Program-made: the position numbers and the translations under genes
The notes under the pieces: generated by a model
Seen by the model: only the letters and a program-made list of their open reading frames with translations
What the model was told of the DNA's origin: nothing
The model's database searches: none
Part shown: piece by piece, positions 1 through 7,935 of the stretch
Numbering within the stretch: the first letter of the stretch is position 1
Layout of the letters: every line of letters begins with the position of its first letter
DNA from: Candidatus Undinarchaeales archaeon
GTDB lineage: Archaea; SpSt-1190; JASMDC01
Direction: 5' to 3'
Length of the DNA stretch: 19,631 bases
Assembly: GCA_030753015.1 (NCBI GenBank)
Contig: JASMDC010000002.1
Location: forward strand, 164,577-184,207

Positions 1-1
1 A

Positions 2-523
2 CGGAACGTGTGCGATGCTCCGCTGACCGTCATCATCAATACAGTAGTTGCGAAGCCGAACTACGCAGTGCTCCCTGACATCGCGAGATTCCTCATTGAT
101 TTCGGTCCGGACTCCATGCAGTTCGACTTCGTCCATCCCATGGGTAACGCTGAAGCCCAAGCGGACACCATCGTCCCGGTCATATCCCAGGCGGCCCAAT
201 ACGTGGCTGAGGCCCTGGACGTGGCCACATCTGCGGGGATCCCCGCCTTCTACGAGGCCATACCCTACTGCCTCATGCCGGATCATAAGCACCAGGCCAT
301 CGAGCTGCATATGGCCTCGTGCGAGGTGCGGGAGCCCGGACGTGTGGAGCGTGAGTACCGGCGGGCACGCAGGGAGGATGACAAACGCAAAGGCCCGCAA
401 TGCCCCGTGTGCCGGTACAACCTGATCTGCGAAGGCGTGTGGCGGGAATACGCCGAGCGTTTCGGGACGGACGAGCTCATCCCCGTCCAGGGCACGCCTG
501 TGTCCCGCGATACCCTTCTCTAG
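2..523 (+). CDS. Radical SAM family protein, C-terminal part (5' end outside window)
   Basis: The frame is open from base 2, so this is the 3' part of a longer gene; the GTG at 8 is probably internal. The visible segment is about 173 residues. It has a C-terminal cysteine cluster: Cys88 (IPYC) and Cys105, then CPVC at 132-135 and C141 in the context C-x2-C-x5-C-x-G-x-W-x2-Y (numbered from the GTG). This ending, with a Tyr and a Gly a few residues after the last Cys, is common in archaeal radical SAM proteins that bind an auxiliary iron-sulfur cluster. The CxxxCxxC SAM-cluster motif is not visible and would lie upstream. The TAG stop at 521-523 lies in a CTAG that also carries the stop of the convergent peptidase gene. 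The substrate cannot be deduced. The radical SAM assignment rests on family resemblance of the tail alone. Confidence 0.7.
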   Translation, partial: RNVCDAPLTVIINTVVAKPNYAVLPDIARFLIDFGPDSMQFDFVHPMGNAEAQADTIVPVISQAAQYVAEALDVATSAGIPAFYEAIPYCLMPDHKHQAIELHMASCEVREPGRVEREYRRARREDDKRKGPQCPVCRYNLICEGVWREYAERFGTDELIPVQGTPVSRDTLL

Positions 524-2847
524 TCCTGGCTGACGTGTTGGCCTCTTCGAAGCGTGTAAACTGTGACGAGCGCGAGCAGGACGAGCAGCGCGAGCTCGCG
601 CCTCTGGAGCCTGGCCAGCTCGATCTCGCACCTCTCGTCGCTAGCAGCGTCGAGCCTCGCTGGTGCCAAGGGGGGAGTAAGTGTTTCCGGGAGCGGTGCT
701 GTGCCGTTGAGCACGGCCCTTATGAACGGCCCGAGGTCCTCGCCCGATATGGACGATGCCTCTTCGATGACATCGCTCGTCGTTACCGCCCTTCCTGTGC
801 GCCCATATCCCTCGTAGAGACGCTGCATAAGGAGATCGAGACCACGCTCGTCCCCCGTCCGATCAGCGATCTCCTTGTCGAGTAGGTATACCGCCAGTGC
901 ACCTTTTGCATAGAGAGCGTGAAGGGCCTGCGGATCGGTCTCGCTCCGTTCACCGGCGTTCACGAGATCCACGGACCAACCCGGTGACTGGGCTGCACGG
1001 TCGCGGAGCTCACTGAGGAAGGTCTTCTCGTCCCACTCACCGGTCATCATCTGTGTCTTGAGACCATAGTACTCCGCCACGCCCTCACCTATCCATCGGT
1101 CCTTGAGGGAGGCTATGCGGATGGCGCCCATCATCCAGAGATGGATTAGCTCGTGGGCCATCTCGTTGCACTGTTCCCTCGAATCGACCACCACCATGCC
1201 TCCTTCGACCACCCCGTGGCAGAAGCCCGATGAGGGATCGCGTGGATTGATGACTACAACGGAGATGTTGCCACCTGGCCACTCACCGAACACCTTCTGG
1301 CCATAAGGGAGATAGCGCTTGATCCGGTCCACGGACAGCTTGACGCGTTCGGCAGGGATGCCCGCATGGAATATGGAGAAGTTCATCTCTGCTATCTGGT
1401 CGTCCAAGCGCTCGAACCGACCGAGCATGACACGTAACATGCGCACCTCCTTGAACGACAAGTCCTGTGCAACAAATACTCCCGGCTCGTTCTGGAGCAT
1501 CGGTGCAACAGCGTTCCAACCAGCGGGTAGGTCGAAGCGCACCGTCACGTCAGCGATTCGAGCGTTCCGCACTTCTGGTAGCGGCACGGCGAGCGGTACG
1601 ATCCATACGTCATCACCTAGCCGTGCGAAGGAATCGCTCTCTTGAATGGTATGAAGGTCAACCGTGTAATATACGGGTGCGGAGGGGAGGGTGATCCTAA
1701 ATCCACATGTCCCACGACTACGAGCGCGACCTCCTACCGGTGGCCGGATGATGGGGCATGTACCCTGGAAGAAACCCATGTCCAGGAAGCCGTCGGTACC
1801 CTCGACGGTCAGCTTGACCTCCAGATGAGAGCCTTGGCTGTGTTTTATATCCACAGAAAGGGAGGTGACTGGATCTGCGATGGCATTGGTCGTCGTGTTG
1901 AACGCCAAAGGAGCGAAATCGCCCTGATCGTCGGGGTGACCCTCTGTCCATAGGTTCAAGCGCTCGATGTACACCACATCACCGATGAGGACGTGCTCGA
2001 GCGGGAGCATCACCTCGAACACCTCGCCGATGGCTACCACGGCTCCCTCGAGCTTCCGCGGCGGGAACTCGGTACCCTTGTCGTACCATCGCACACCCTC
2101 GCCGTCGATGTTGAGGATTGCGTCACCGAGCGTGAGCTCTATCATGGCGTTGGGTGGCACAATGGTGCCTTTAGTAGATATGGCGAAGTGTAAGTGCGCA
2201 CCCTCTACCTCGAGGTGGATCGTAGTGATGTCCTTGTCCGGTCCGGGAGCATCACCCTCGCTGTCACGTGCAATTGGCTCACCCCATTCGCTGGCAAGCC
2301 CGTCGACCTGATGCGTCCCGACGAGGGCAGGAGCACTGGGATCCACACCGAAGCGCAGAGGGCAGGCATCAGCTACGTCCACCACGCTGGAATCGCTGGA
2401 GACCCAGAGGTTCAGGCGCTCGATCCGTAACGGATCGCCCCGTACCTTCGAGCGGGGGATGGAAAGCTCGATGACCTCGTCGAAGGCCACCTGGGCCTCC
2501 TCGATCCACACGGGTGGGTAGTCCGTCCCATCACGCCACCACCGCACTCCTTTGCGGTCAACGTTCATCACCATGTCCCCCAGGGTGAGCTCGAGCAGGA
2601 GGTCATCGGAACTGAGCTTGTACCATGTACCGACCATCAGGTAGACGGTATCGTTGTCAGCCTCCAAGGAGAATGAGCTTATGTCGAGGCCGGGGACATC
2701 TCGGAGCGTGTCATTGGCCGGATCCTGTACGGCCTTTGAATGGTCCCATTCATCGGAGGTCCCGTCCACTGAGATGGCAGCACCGCACCAGAGCGCTACG
2801 AGGAGAACGAGCACTACAGTTCGTGCGCAACAGTGGCGCATGGGCAT
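520..2847 (-). CDS. Secreted, membrane-anchored gluzincin (M1/M61-like) metallopeptidase with duplicated N-terminal domain
   Basis: The product is 775 aa from the chosen ATG. An N-terminal signal peptide (about 1-26) directs export. Two similar domains follow (about 27-149 and 181-301); both have VDGxxxEW near the start, then LTLGD, GVRW, FPP/YPP and end in IERLNLW, which suggests a tandem CBM9-like or beta-sandwich fold. The catalytic region has HELIH (H565, E566, H569) and E588, exactly HEXXH-x18-E as in M1-type gluzincins. Tyr646 in an LYAKGA context is a candidate for the M1/M61 transition-state Tyr. A C-terminal hydrophobic segment (751-766) followed by RR would anchor it outside the cell. 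The ATG at 2847 is preferred over that at 2859: it has a GGAG six bases upstream and shares one base with the stop of the upstream zinc-ribbon gene, so translation is probably coupled. Peptidase chemistry is well supported; the substrate is unknown. Confidence 0.82.
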   Translation of the reverse strand: MPMRHCCARTVVLVLLVALWCGAAISVDGTSDEWDHSKAVQDPANDTLRDVPGLDISSFSLEADNDTVYLMVGTWYKLSSDDLLLELTLGDMVMNVDRKGVRWWRDGTDYPPVWIEEAQVAFDEVIELSIPRSKVRGDPLRIERLNLWVSSDSSVVDVADACPLRFGVDPSAPALVGTHQVDGLASEWGEPIARDSEGDAPGPDKDITTIHLEVEGAHLHFAISTKGTIVPPNAMIELTLGDAILNIDGEGVRWYDKGTEFPPRKLEGAVVAIGEVFEVMLPLEHVLIGDVVYIERLNLWTEGHPDDQGDFAPLAFNTTTNAIADPVTSLSVDIKHSQGSHLEVKLTVEGTDGFLDMGFFQGTCPIIRPPVGGRARSRGTCGFRITLPSAPVYYTVDLHTIQESDSFARLGDDVWIVPLAVPLPEVRNARIADVTVRFDLPAGWNAVAPMLQNEPGVFVAQDLSFKEVRMLRVMLGRFERLDDQIAEMNFSIFHAGIPAERVKLSVDRIKRYLPYGQKVFGEWPGGNISVVVINPRDPSSGFCHGVVEGGMVVVDSREQCNEMAHELIHLWMMGAIRIASLKDRWIGEGVAEYYGLKTQMMTGEWDEKTFLSELRDRAAQSPGWSVDLVNAGERSETDPQALHALYAKGALAVYLLDKEIADRTGDERGLDLLMQRLYEGYGRTGRAVTTSDVIEEASSISGEDLGPFIRAVLNGTAPLPETLTPPLAPARLDAASDERCEIELARLQRRELALLVLLALVTVYTLRRGQHVSQD

Positions 2848-3173
2848 CACACACTCCATTTCGGAAGCCTGTTGTCCTCGCGCAACCGGGCGACAGCGCC
2901 CTCAAGGGTCATTGTTGGGAACTCTCGGTCCCATTCTTCCTGACATTCTTCGCACAGAAGGCCCCAACCGTACCCCGTGTCCCATCTCTGGGTAAGATGG
3001 TCCGTGTGAGTGTCCTTGCCGCACCCGGTGCACAGGGCCGGCTGGGCCACAAGCTCTCCGTCCCGTTCGCTCACGACGAACGGGTCCTCGCACTGGGGGC
3101 ACGTGACGATGGCGAACAGGCGCGTCTCCACCCAGCACCCGTGCCCGCAGGCGGGGCACGTCAACTTCGGCAT
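2847..3173 (-). CDS. Small double zinc-ribbon protein
   Basis: This 108-aa protein has four CxxC knuckles: C6/C9, C25/C28, C48/C51 and C74/C77. They would form two four-Cys zinc ribbons, the first at about 6-28 and the second at about 48-77. The C-terminal 30 residues are charged and lack cysteine. There is no signal peptide or membrane segment, so it is probably cytoplasmic. It starts about 25 bp downstream of a TATA-like sequence and has AAAGGA just upstream of the ATG. Its TGA overlaps the ATG of the exported peptidase, so the two are one transcription unit and probably translationally coupled. Zinc ribbons like these occur in nucleic-acid or protein-binding adaptors and regulators; no specific family was recognised. 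A role in controlling the peptidase is only an inference from the operon. Confidence 0.8.
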   Translation of the reverse strand: MPKLTCPACGHGCWVETRLFAIVTCPQCEDPFVVSERDGELVAQPALCTGCGKDTHTDHLTQRWDTGYGWGLLCEECQEEWDREFPTMTLEGAVARLREDNRLPKWSV

Positions 3174-3191
3174 CGTGTATCCTTTCTAGGG

Positions 3192-3205
3192 AAAGATATT
3201 AAAGC
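3192..3205. promoter_or_regulatory. Short divergent promoter with quasi-symmetric TATA
   Basis: The AT-rich core AAAGATATTAAAG reads as a TATA-like box in both directions. Minus strand: CTTTAATATCTTT, about 25 bp before the ATG of the zinc-ribbon gene at 3173. Plus strand: GATATTAAAG, about 45 bp before the M28 peptidase ATG at 3244. No second AT-rich box is present in the 70-bp divergent gap, so one element probably serves both genes. Confidence 0.55.
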
Positions 3206-3243
3206 ATCGGGCCCCGCTGGAATTGGCTGACGGGGATACTGCT

Positions 3244-4104
3244 ATGTATGAGAGTGTTATAGATGGAGATGCGGCAATTGCCCATCTCTACGAGCTTTGC
3301 GAGATAGAGGAGAACACCGGACGTGGTGAGTACATGCGCGAGCAGTTCGAGGCACTGGGCCTCACCACTGAAGTAACCCCCATCAGCTGGTACTCCAACG
3401 AGGATGAGAACGTGTTCGCGGACTACCGCGGCGACCCGGACTCCGACCAGTACCTTGTCGTGTGCGCCCACCACGACACAGTATCCAACTCACCTGGCGC
3501 CAACGATAACGGTTCGGGCTCGGTGATGCTCCTTGAGCTCGCCGACGCGCTCGTGCGCAACGATGCCAAGATCAACATCAGGTTCGCATCCTTCGGTCTT
3601 GAGGAGAAGGGTCTCATCGGTGCGCGTAAGTACGCGGCCGCTCTCAGCGAGGAGGAGAAGTCCTACATCAAGGGCGCTGTCAACCTCGACTGCATCGGTA
3701 ACGGCTCAGACCTCGTCATCATCACCAAGGACTACTATGCTCGGACGACTCCGTGGATAAACGAGGAGATCGAGAAGACCGCCGACTCCATGGGCATCGC
3801 CTATGAGGAGCGTTCCATAGGCTTCGGTGCCAGCGACCAGGCCGCCCTGATCAAGGCCGGGATCGATGCCACCTTCATCTGCCGTATGGAAGGGCACTCC
3901 ATCCCCGACATCCACTCGCCCAATGACAAGCCCGAGAACAATAACCCGGACCAGCTCGCGGAAGTGGGTGACCTCACCTACAACGCCCTCTTCAACATCT
4001 ACAACGCAGAACCGAGGGCTATAGAGGAGAAGGAGGACGCCCCGGAAGTCGCTCCTCCTGATGGGCGCTTCCAGCGCTCCCAGGACTGGCCTATCCTCCT
4101 GTGA
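3244..4104 (+). CDS. M28-family zinc aminopeptidase/carboxypeptidase
   Basis: The product is 286 aa and matches the M28 di-zinc exopeptidase fold. The usual ligands are in place and in order: H76-x-D78 in AHHDTV, D88 in GANDNGSG, catalytic base E120 and ligand E121 in GLEEKGLIGAR, D149 in NLDCIGNG, and H224 in IHSPND. The family removes single residues from peptide ends or deacylates small substrates. There is no signal peptide, so this copy is probably cytoplasmic, unlike many secreted M28 enzymes. The C-terminal 25 residues are acidic and proline-rich and probably disordered. The ATG at 3244 was chosen because GGGGAT lies about 8 nt upstream; an in-frame TTG at 3223 would add seven residues that do not look like domain. 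Substrate specificity cannot be read from sequence. Confidence 0.88.
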   Translation: MYESVIDGDAAIAHLYELCEIEENTGRGEYMREQFEALGLTTEVTPISWYSNEDENVFADYRGDPDSDQYLVVCAHHDTVSNSPGANDNGSGSVMLLELADALVRNDAKINIRFASFGLEEKGLIGARKYAAALSEEEKSYIKGAVNLDCIGNGSDLVIITKDYYARTTPWINEEIEKTADSMGIAYEERSIGFGASDQAALIKAGIDATFICRMEGHSIPDIHSPNDKPENNNPDQLAEVGDLTYNALFNIYNAEPRAIEEKEDAPEVAPPDGRFQRSQDWPILL

Positions 4105-4172
4105 GCACTGAGCCCGGCACCGGACAACGACGATAACGTTCATTAACAACAGCGACGACATAGGAGATACCG

Positions 4173-4454
4173 ATGACAGAGGAGTACGTAGTTTTCGTAG
4201 GTATTAAGCCGCCCATGGCCTATGTCATGGCGGTCTTGACCCAGTTCCAGAGCGGAGCCCATGAGGTCTGTCTCATGGCCCGTGGCAAGTCGATCACCCG
4301 TGCCGTTGACGTGGCCGAGATCGTCAAGAACCGGGCCATGCCGGGTGTCAAGGACACAAAGATCGAGATCGCCACCGAGCACCTCACCGCGGAGGACGGC
4401 AGGAACATCAACGTCTCGACCATCGCCATCACGCTGGCCAAGCCCGAGGCGTAG
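4173..4454 (+). CDS. albA: Alba-family DNA/RNA-binding chromatin protein
   Basis: The 93-aa protein is the usual Alba length and matches the family end to end: VGIKPPMAYVMA at the N-terminus, ARGKSITRAVDVAEIVKNR in the central helix (36-54), and an EDGRNINVSTIAITL C-terminal strand. Alba dimers coat archaeal DNA and also bind RNA. The start is supported by GGAG at -9. In Sso10b, the paired lysines K16/K17 contact DNA and K16 is acetylated. The aligned positions here are I11 and K12, so the acetylated lysine is replaced by isoleucine. A weak TATA-like TTCATTAAC at 4138-4147 lies 30 bp upstream. The gene is separated from its neighbours by 70-100 bp and is probably transcribed alone. Confidence 0.95.
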   Translation: MTEEYVVFVGIKPPMAYVMAVLTQFQSGAHEVCLMARGKSITRAVDVAEIVKNRAMPGVKDTKIEIATEHLTAEDGRNINVSTIAITLAKPEA

Positions 4455-4480
4455 GCCCTGGTCATCGAGCGGTCACAACG

Positions 4481-4489
4481 ATTTATAAG
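4481..4489 (+). promoter_or_regulatory. TATA box for the RNase D-like gene
   Basis: ATTTATAAG follows the Alba gene. A start site about 26 bp downstream would fall near 4511, giving a leader of about 47 nt that ends in GGAG before the ATG at 4558. Confidence 0.6.
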
Positions 4490-4557
4490 TCATCATCATC
4501 GAGGTCTACTTGTCAACCACGCTGGCCTCCCCGAACAAGACATACGGAGATGACAAG

Positions 4558-5727
4558 ATGACCCTCACGACCGAGCCGGTCTCGGCTACCATCATCGAGA
4601 ACCAGGATGACCTTGAGCCCCTAGCTGTGGTGCTGGCACATCATCCCGTGTTCGCCGTGGACCTGGAAGCGGACGGGCTGCACCATTACGATGAGAAACT
4701 GTGCCTCATCCAGATCTCCACACCGGAGGAGAACTACATAGTGGACGCACTGGCCATGGACGACCTTGGACCGTTGGGGCGTATGCTGTCCGATCCCTCC
4801 GTGGAAAAGGTGTTCCACGGTTGCGCATACGATGTCAGGCTCCTGGCGATGCAGGGGATCACAATACACAACCTCTTCGAGACTCAGGTCGCCGCCCAGC
4901 TCCTCGGCTTCGAGTCAGTAGGTCTGGCATCATTGCTCGGTGACCTGATGAGGATCGAGGTGGACAAGCGGTTCCAGAAGGCCGATTGGTCACGGCGGCC
5001 TCTCAGTCACGACATGCTCGAGTACGCTATCAGGGACACCCACCATCTACTCCAGCTGCGGGACATCCTCGCTAACCGCCTCGAGGGGAAGGGGCGCATG
5101 GAATGGGCGCGTGAGGAGTTCGCGCTCGCCTGCGGTTGTGCTCCCTATGTGGACCCTAAGTCTTCGCTCCTCTATTCCTTCAAGGGCCTTGGTAAGTTCG
5201 ACCGGCGGGGACTGGCTGTGCTCGAGAGCCTCCTCAAGATGCGGGACCATATAGCTCGGAAACGTGACGTCCCTCACTTCAAGGTGGTGGGGAACCGTCT
5301 CCTCAGTGCAATCGTCGAGGCCCGGCCCCGGAACCTGGAGGAACTTTCTCGGGTGCCGGACGTTCGGGACTGGCTAATCCGGCGTCTTGGACGTCAGGTC
5401 GTGGCCGCGGTCAAGGCAGGGATGAACGTTCCCGAATCCAGACTTCCCCTGCCGCCGAAGCGGAAGGGCAGGAGCCGCACGCGCTCGGTGGAGCGCCGGG
5501 TAGACGAGGCGCTCAAACCCGTGCGTGAGGCCAAATCGACAGAGCTTGGACTCGACCCGGGCGTGCTGTGCCCGACCCAGGTGATGTGCGAGGTGGCGCG
5601 CGTGGACCCCCGACGACCAGAGGACCTCGAGGGGATCGAGGGGCTCCGGCGATGGCAGGCGAAGGTGCTCGGCCCTGACTTCATCGAGGCCTTGCGCCGC
5701 TATGGGCATCACGGGCACCGCGGGTGA
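4558..5727 (+). CDS. rnd: RNase D-type 3'-5' exoribonuclease with two HRDC-like domains
   Basis: The product is 389 aa, close to bacterial RNase D (about 375). The N-terminal DEDDy exonuclease domain shows Exo I D35-x-E37 (AVDLEADG), Exo II with D92 (FHGCAYDVRLL) and Exo III Y156-x3-D160 (EYAIRDTHHLL), so the two-metal catalytic set is complete. A first HRDC domain spans about 213-290 and a more divergent second HRDC-like region about 306-384, joined by a basic linker (301-310). Family members trim 3' ends of tRNA precursors and other structured RNAs; Rrp6 is the eukaryotic relative. The ATG at 4558 has GGAG eight bases upstream. A TTG at 4510 would start at the predicted +1 and add 16 residues with no domain similarity. 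Exonuclease activity is a confident prediction; the RNA substrate in this archaeon is inferred. Confidence 0.88.
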   Translation: MTLTTEPVSATIIENQDDLEPLAVVLAHHPVFAVDLEADGLHHYDEKLCLIQISTPEENYIVDALAMDDLGPLGRMLSDPSVEKVFHGCAYDVRLLAMQGITIHNLFETQVAAQLLGFESVGLASLLGDLMRIEVDKRFQKADWSRRPLSHDMLEYAIRDTHHLLQLRDILANRLEGKGRMEWAREEFALACGCAPYVDPKSSLLYSFKGLGKFDRRGLAVLESLLKMRDHIARKRDVPHFKVVGNRLLSAIVEARPRNLEELSRVPDVRDWLIRRLGRQVVAAVKAGMNVPESRLPLPPKRKGRSRTRSVERRVDEALKPVREAKSTELGLDPGVLCPTQVMCEVARVDPRRPEDLEGIEGLRRWQAKVLGPDFIEALRRYGHHGHRG

Positions 5728-5755
5728 GGACAATCCGGCCCCGGCAGTGAGGTAA

Positions 5756-5765
5756 CCTTATAAGC
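5756..5765 (+). promoter_or_regulatory. TATA box for cutA
   Basis: CCTTATAAGC is centred about 30 bp before the ATG at 5791, which predicts a leader of only about 5 nt, or about 11 nt if the ATG at 5797 is used. Confidence 0.6.
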
Positions 5766-5790
5766 CTGGCCAGGACGATCAGCGACGGGG

Positions 5791-6105
5791 ATGCCGATGT
5801 ATCGCATGCTCTATATCACCGCGGCTGATGAGAAAGAGGCCGAGGCCATCGCCGCCACCTTGGTGGAGGAACGGCTCGTGGCCTGCGTCACCATGCTCCC
5901 GGTCCGGTCCGTCTACCGATGGGAGGGCGCCGTCCAGCACGATACCGAGACCGTGCTGTTCGCCAAGACACGCGCGGACTTGGTGGAGAGGGCCATGGCG
6001 CGCATCGTCGAGCTCCACTCCTACGAGGTACCGTGCGTGCTGGTCCTCCCAATCGAAGCCGGGCACAGGCCCTATCTTGACTGGGTGGACGAGGTCACCG
6101 AATGA
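5791..6105 (+). CDS. cutA: CutA1-family protein
   Basis: The 104-aa product is the normal CutA1 length with the family hallmarks: LVACVTMLPVRSVYRWEG (29-46), a central KT, and HSYEVPCVLVLPI (76-88). CutA1 forms very stable trimers with a ferredoxin-like fold. It was linked to divalent-metal tolerance in E. coli, though its biochemical role is unsettled. A second ATG at 5797 has GGGGAT upstream and is an alternative start that would remove two residues. The stop overlaps the next gene's start in ATGA, so cutA and the methyltransferase are co-translated. Confidence 0.95.
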   Translation: MPMYRMLYITAADEKEAEAIAATLVEERLVACVTMLPVRSVYRWEGAVQHDTETVLFAKTRADLVERAMARIVELHSYEVPCVLVLPIEAGHRPYLDWVDEVTE

Positions 6106-6914
6106 GCGGTGAGACTCCTCTAGAGGTAAATAAGCGGCTCTGGGATGGTCTGGTCGCGATCAACGCCCGGTCCGCGTACTACGATGTCGAGGGCTTCAAA
6201 TCGGGGAAGAGCACCCTTCGGAGCATCGAGCGCGAGGCGCTGGGTAACGTGAGGGGCAAGCGGCTGATCCATCTCCAGTGTCACTTCGGGCTCGACACTC
6301 TCTCGTGGGCCCGGCTCGGTGCGAATGTGACGGGTGTGGATATATCGGGCAAGGCCATCGAGCTGGCGCGCTCCCTTGCCAGTGAGCTGGGCATCGAGGC
6401 CACGTTCGTGCAGGCCGCGGTGGACGACCTTCCGGATGTGCTGGATGGGACCTTCGACATCGTGTTCACCTCATATGGGGTGCTGTGCTGGTTGCCGGAC
6501 CTCGAGCGCTGGGCCAAGGTAATCGCCCATGTCCTTGAGCCCGGGGGTACCTTCTTCATCGCCGACTTTCATCCCTTCCTCACGACTTTCCACAGCGAAC
6601 GGGGTGCAGACCTTCTCGAAGTGGCCAGCTCCTACTTCCCCGGTGACGGACCCGTGCGATGGGACGATCTTCCCTCCTACGCAGATCCGTCCATTACCGT
6701 CCCCGGTCCATCGTACGAGTGGACCCATACGCTGGGGGACGTGGTATCGGCCCTGGCAGGTGTCGGCCTGCGCGTCAGACGACTCGAAGAGTATCCTGTG
6801 TGCACCTACGCCTACTTCCCTTTCATGGAGGAGGGCGAGGACGGGTGGTGGCGGCTCAAAGGACAGAAGGGCTCCGTCCCATTGATGTTCTCGCTCCTGG
6901 CCACGAAGGACTGA
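6102..6914 (+). CDS. Class I SAM-dependent methyltransferase
   Basis: The product is 270 aa with a Rossmann methyltransferase core. Motif I is the variant LIHLQCHFGLDTL (55-67), in which HxxCHFG replaces the GxGxG loop; this variant is familiar from a group of uncharacterised methyltransferases. The acidic residue binding the SAM ribose is D80 in VTGVDIS. Motif IV is FDIVFTSYGVLCWLPDL (118-134), and LEPGGTFFIADFHP (145-158) forms the following strand. The C-terminal part carries aromatic clusters that probably form the acceptor pocket. It overlaps cutA by four bases. The methyl acceptor is unknown, and the pairing with cutA does not identify it. Confidence 0.85.
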   Translation: MSGETPLEVNKRLWDGLVAINARSAYYDVEGFKSGKSTLRSIEREALGNVRGKRLIHLQCHFGLDTLSWARLGANVTGVDISGKAIELARSLASELGIEATFVQAAVDDLPDVLDGTFDIVFTSYGVLCWLPDLERWAKVIAHVLEPGGTFFIADFHPFLTTFHSERGADLLEVASSYFPGDGPVRWDDLPSYADPSITVPGPSYEWTHTLGDVVSALAGVGLRVRRLEEYPVCTYAYFPFMEEGEDGWWRLKGQKGSVPLMFSLLATKD

Positions 6915-6928
6915 GTATCCCGGCCCGA

Positions 6929-7912
6929 TCACCGGGTCAGCTTGATCGTGTTCCAGATGACGTGGGGCTCGAGGGAGAAGAGGAAGTTGAAGTCGGACGT
7001 GGAATAGCTCCAGCATCCTGGGCACGGTCCCATCGTGATCTCGTCCCACGCCTTGCGGAATCCCTTGTCAAGGAGGTTGTTGGGCGGTGACTTGTCCTTG
7101 TTCTCCAGGCACCCAAAAACATCGCCGTTCGCATCGATGTGACAGAACAGCTTGCCAGCCCAGCACCTGAAGTCCATCGTCTGCTGGGGGAAGTGCAGGA
7201 AATAGTTCAGGGCTGTAGTTGAGTTACCCACCCTCCGTCCCTCGGCCTTACGCTTGAGGATGAGATCTATCGTTGCTCGATATGCCTCGAGCGGTGGGAC
7301 GAGGTCCTTTACATAGGGGCCGGAGTCTGCCCGCGGGGAGACCGGGTGGAAGTAAGCAATCATGTCATGCTCTTCAGCAAGGTCTAGCATGTAGTCGACC
7401 ACGTGGAGGTTATGCCTGGTGAGTACGGTCATGGTCCATACGATGAGGCCAGCCTCCTTACCGGCCTTGATTGCACGGATGGCCGCGGCATGGCTCCCCT
7501 TCCCGCGCTGGATGTCATGGTACTCTTCGGGACCGTCCAGGCTGATATGAAGATGGTCCAGTGTCTTCAGCTGGTCGATCTTCCTAGGAACGAGGATCCC
7601 GTTCGAGCCCAGACCGACGTTGATACCGCGCTTATGGATATGGTCGACGATCTGACCGATGTCATCACGGACGAGCGGCTCGCCACCGAAGATGGAGATG
7701 CGAACGCAGCCCATGTCGGCCAGTTCGTCCACGAGATCAAGGAGCTCCTTGGTGGTCATCTGACGGCGCTTGGTCTTCCAGATAGCGCAGTACTTGCACT
7801 TGAGGTTGCATGAGTCGTTGCTCATGAGCACGACCGAGACGGGAGTCTTGGTGCCGAATATGTGGGACTTGAATATTGCCCATCCTGCCCTGACCTTGTT
7901 CCTGAGCCTCAT
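6929..7912 (-). CDS. Radical SAM protein with C-terminal SPASM-like cysteine cluster
   Basis: The product is 327 aa. The SAM cluster motif is C35-x3-C39-x2-C42, and FGGEP (75-79) is the SAM-contacting motif. The C-terminal region has C250, C257, C268, C297 and C300, with HIDANGDVFGCL before C268. This is the SPASM/twitch pattern that binds auxiliary iron-sulfur clusters in peptide- or cofactor-modifying enzymes. The ATG at 7912 lies about 28 bp from a minus-strand TATA box, so the mRNA is probably nearly leaderless. Upstream TTG extensions would run back through the promoter and are rejected. No precursor peptide gene is visible next to it; the nearest neighbour is a divergent membrane protein. 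The substrate is unknown. Confidence 0.88.
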   Translation of the reverse strand: MRLRNKVRAGWAIFKSHIFGTKTPVSVVLMSNDSCNLKCKYCAIWKTKRRQMTTKELLDLVDELADMGCVRISIFGGEPLVRDDIGQIVDHIHKRGINVGLGSNGILVPRKIDQLKTLDHLHISLDGPEEYHDIQRGKGSHAAAIRAIKAGKEAGLIVWTMTVLTRHNLHVVDYMLDLAEEHDMIAYFHPVSPRADSGPYVKDLVPPLEAYRATIDLILKRKAEGRRVGNSTTALNYFLHFPQQTMDFRCWAGKLFCHIDANGDVFGCLENKDKSPPNNLLDKGFRKAWDEITMGPCPGCWSYSTSDFNFLFSLEPHVIWNTIKLTR

Positions 7913-7935
7913 CGCCGGTGGTTGGTAGGAGGTAA

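Noticed and set aside
6919-6936. Small inverted repeat CCCGG/CCGGG between convergent genes
   Set aside because: The stem is only 5 bp with an 8-nt loop and no T-run; it overlaps the end of the radical SAM gene and could be chance in GC-rich DNA.
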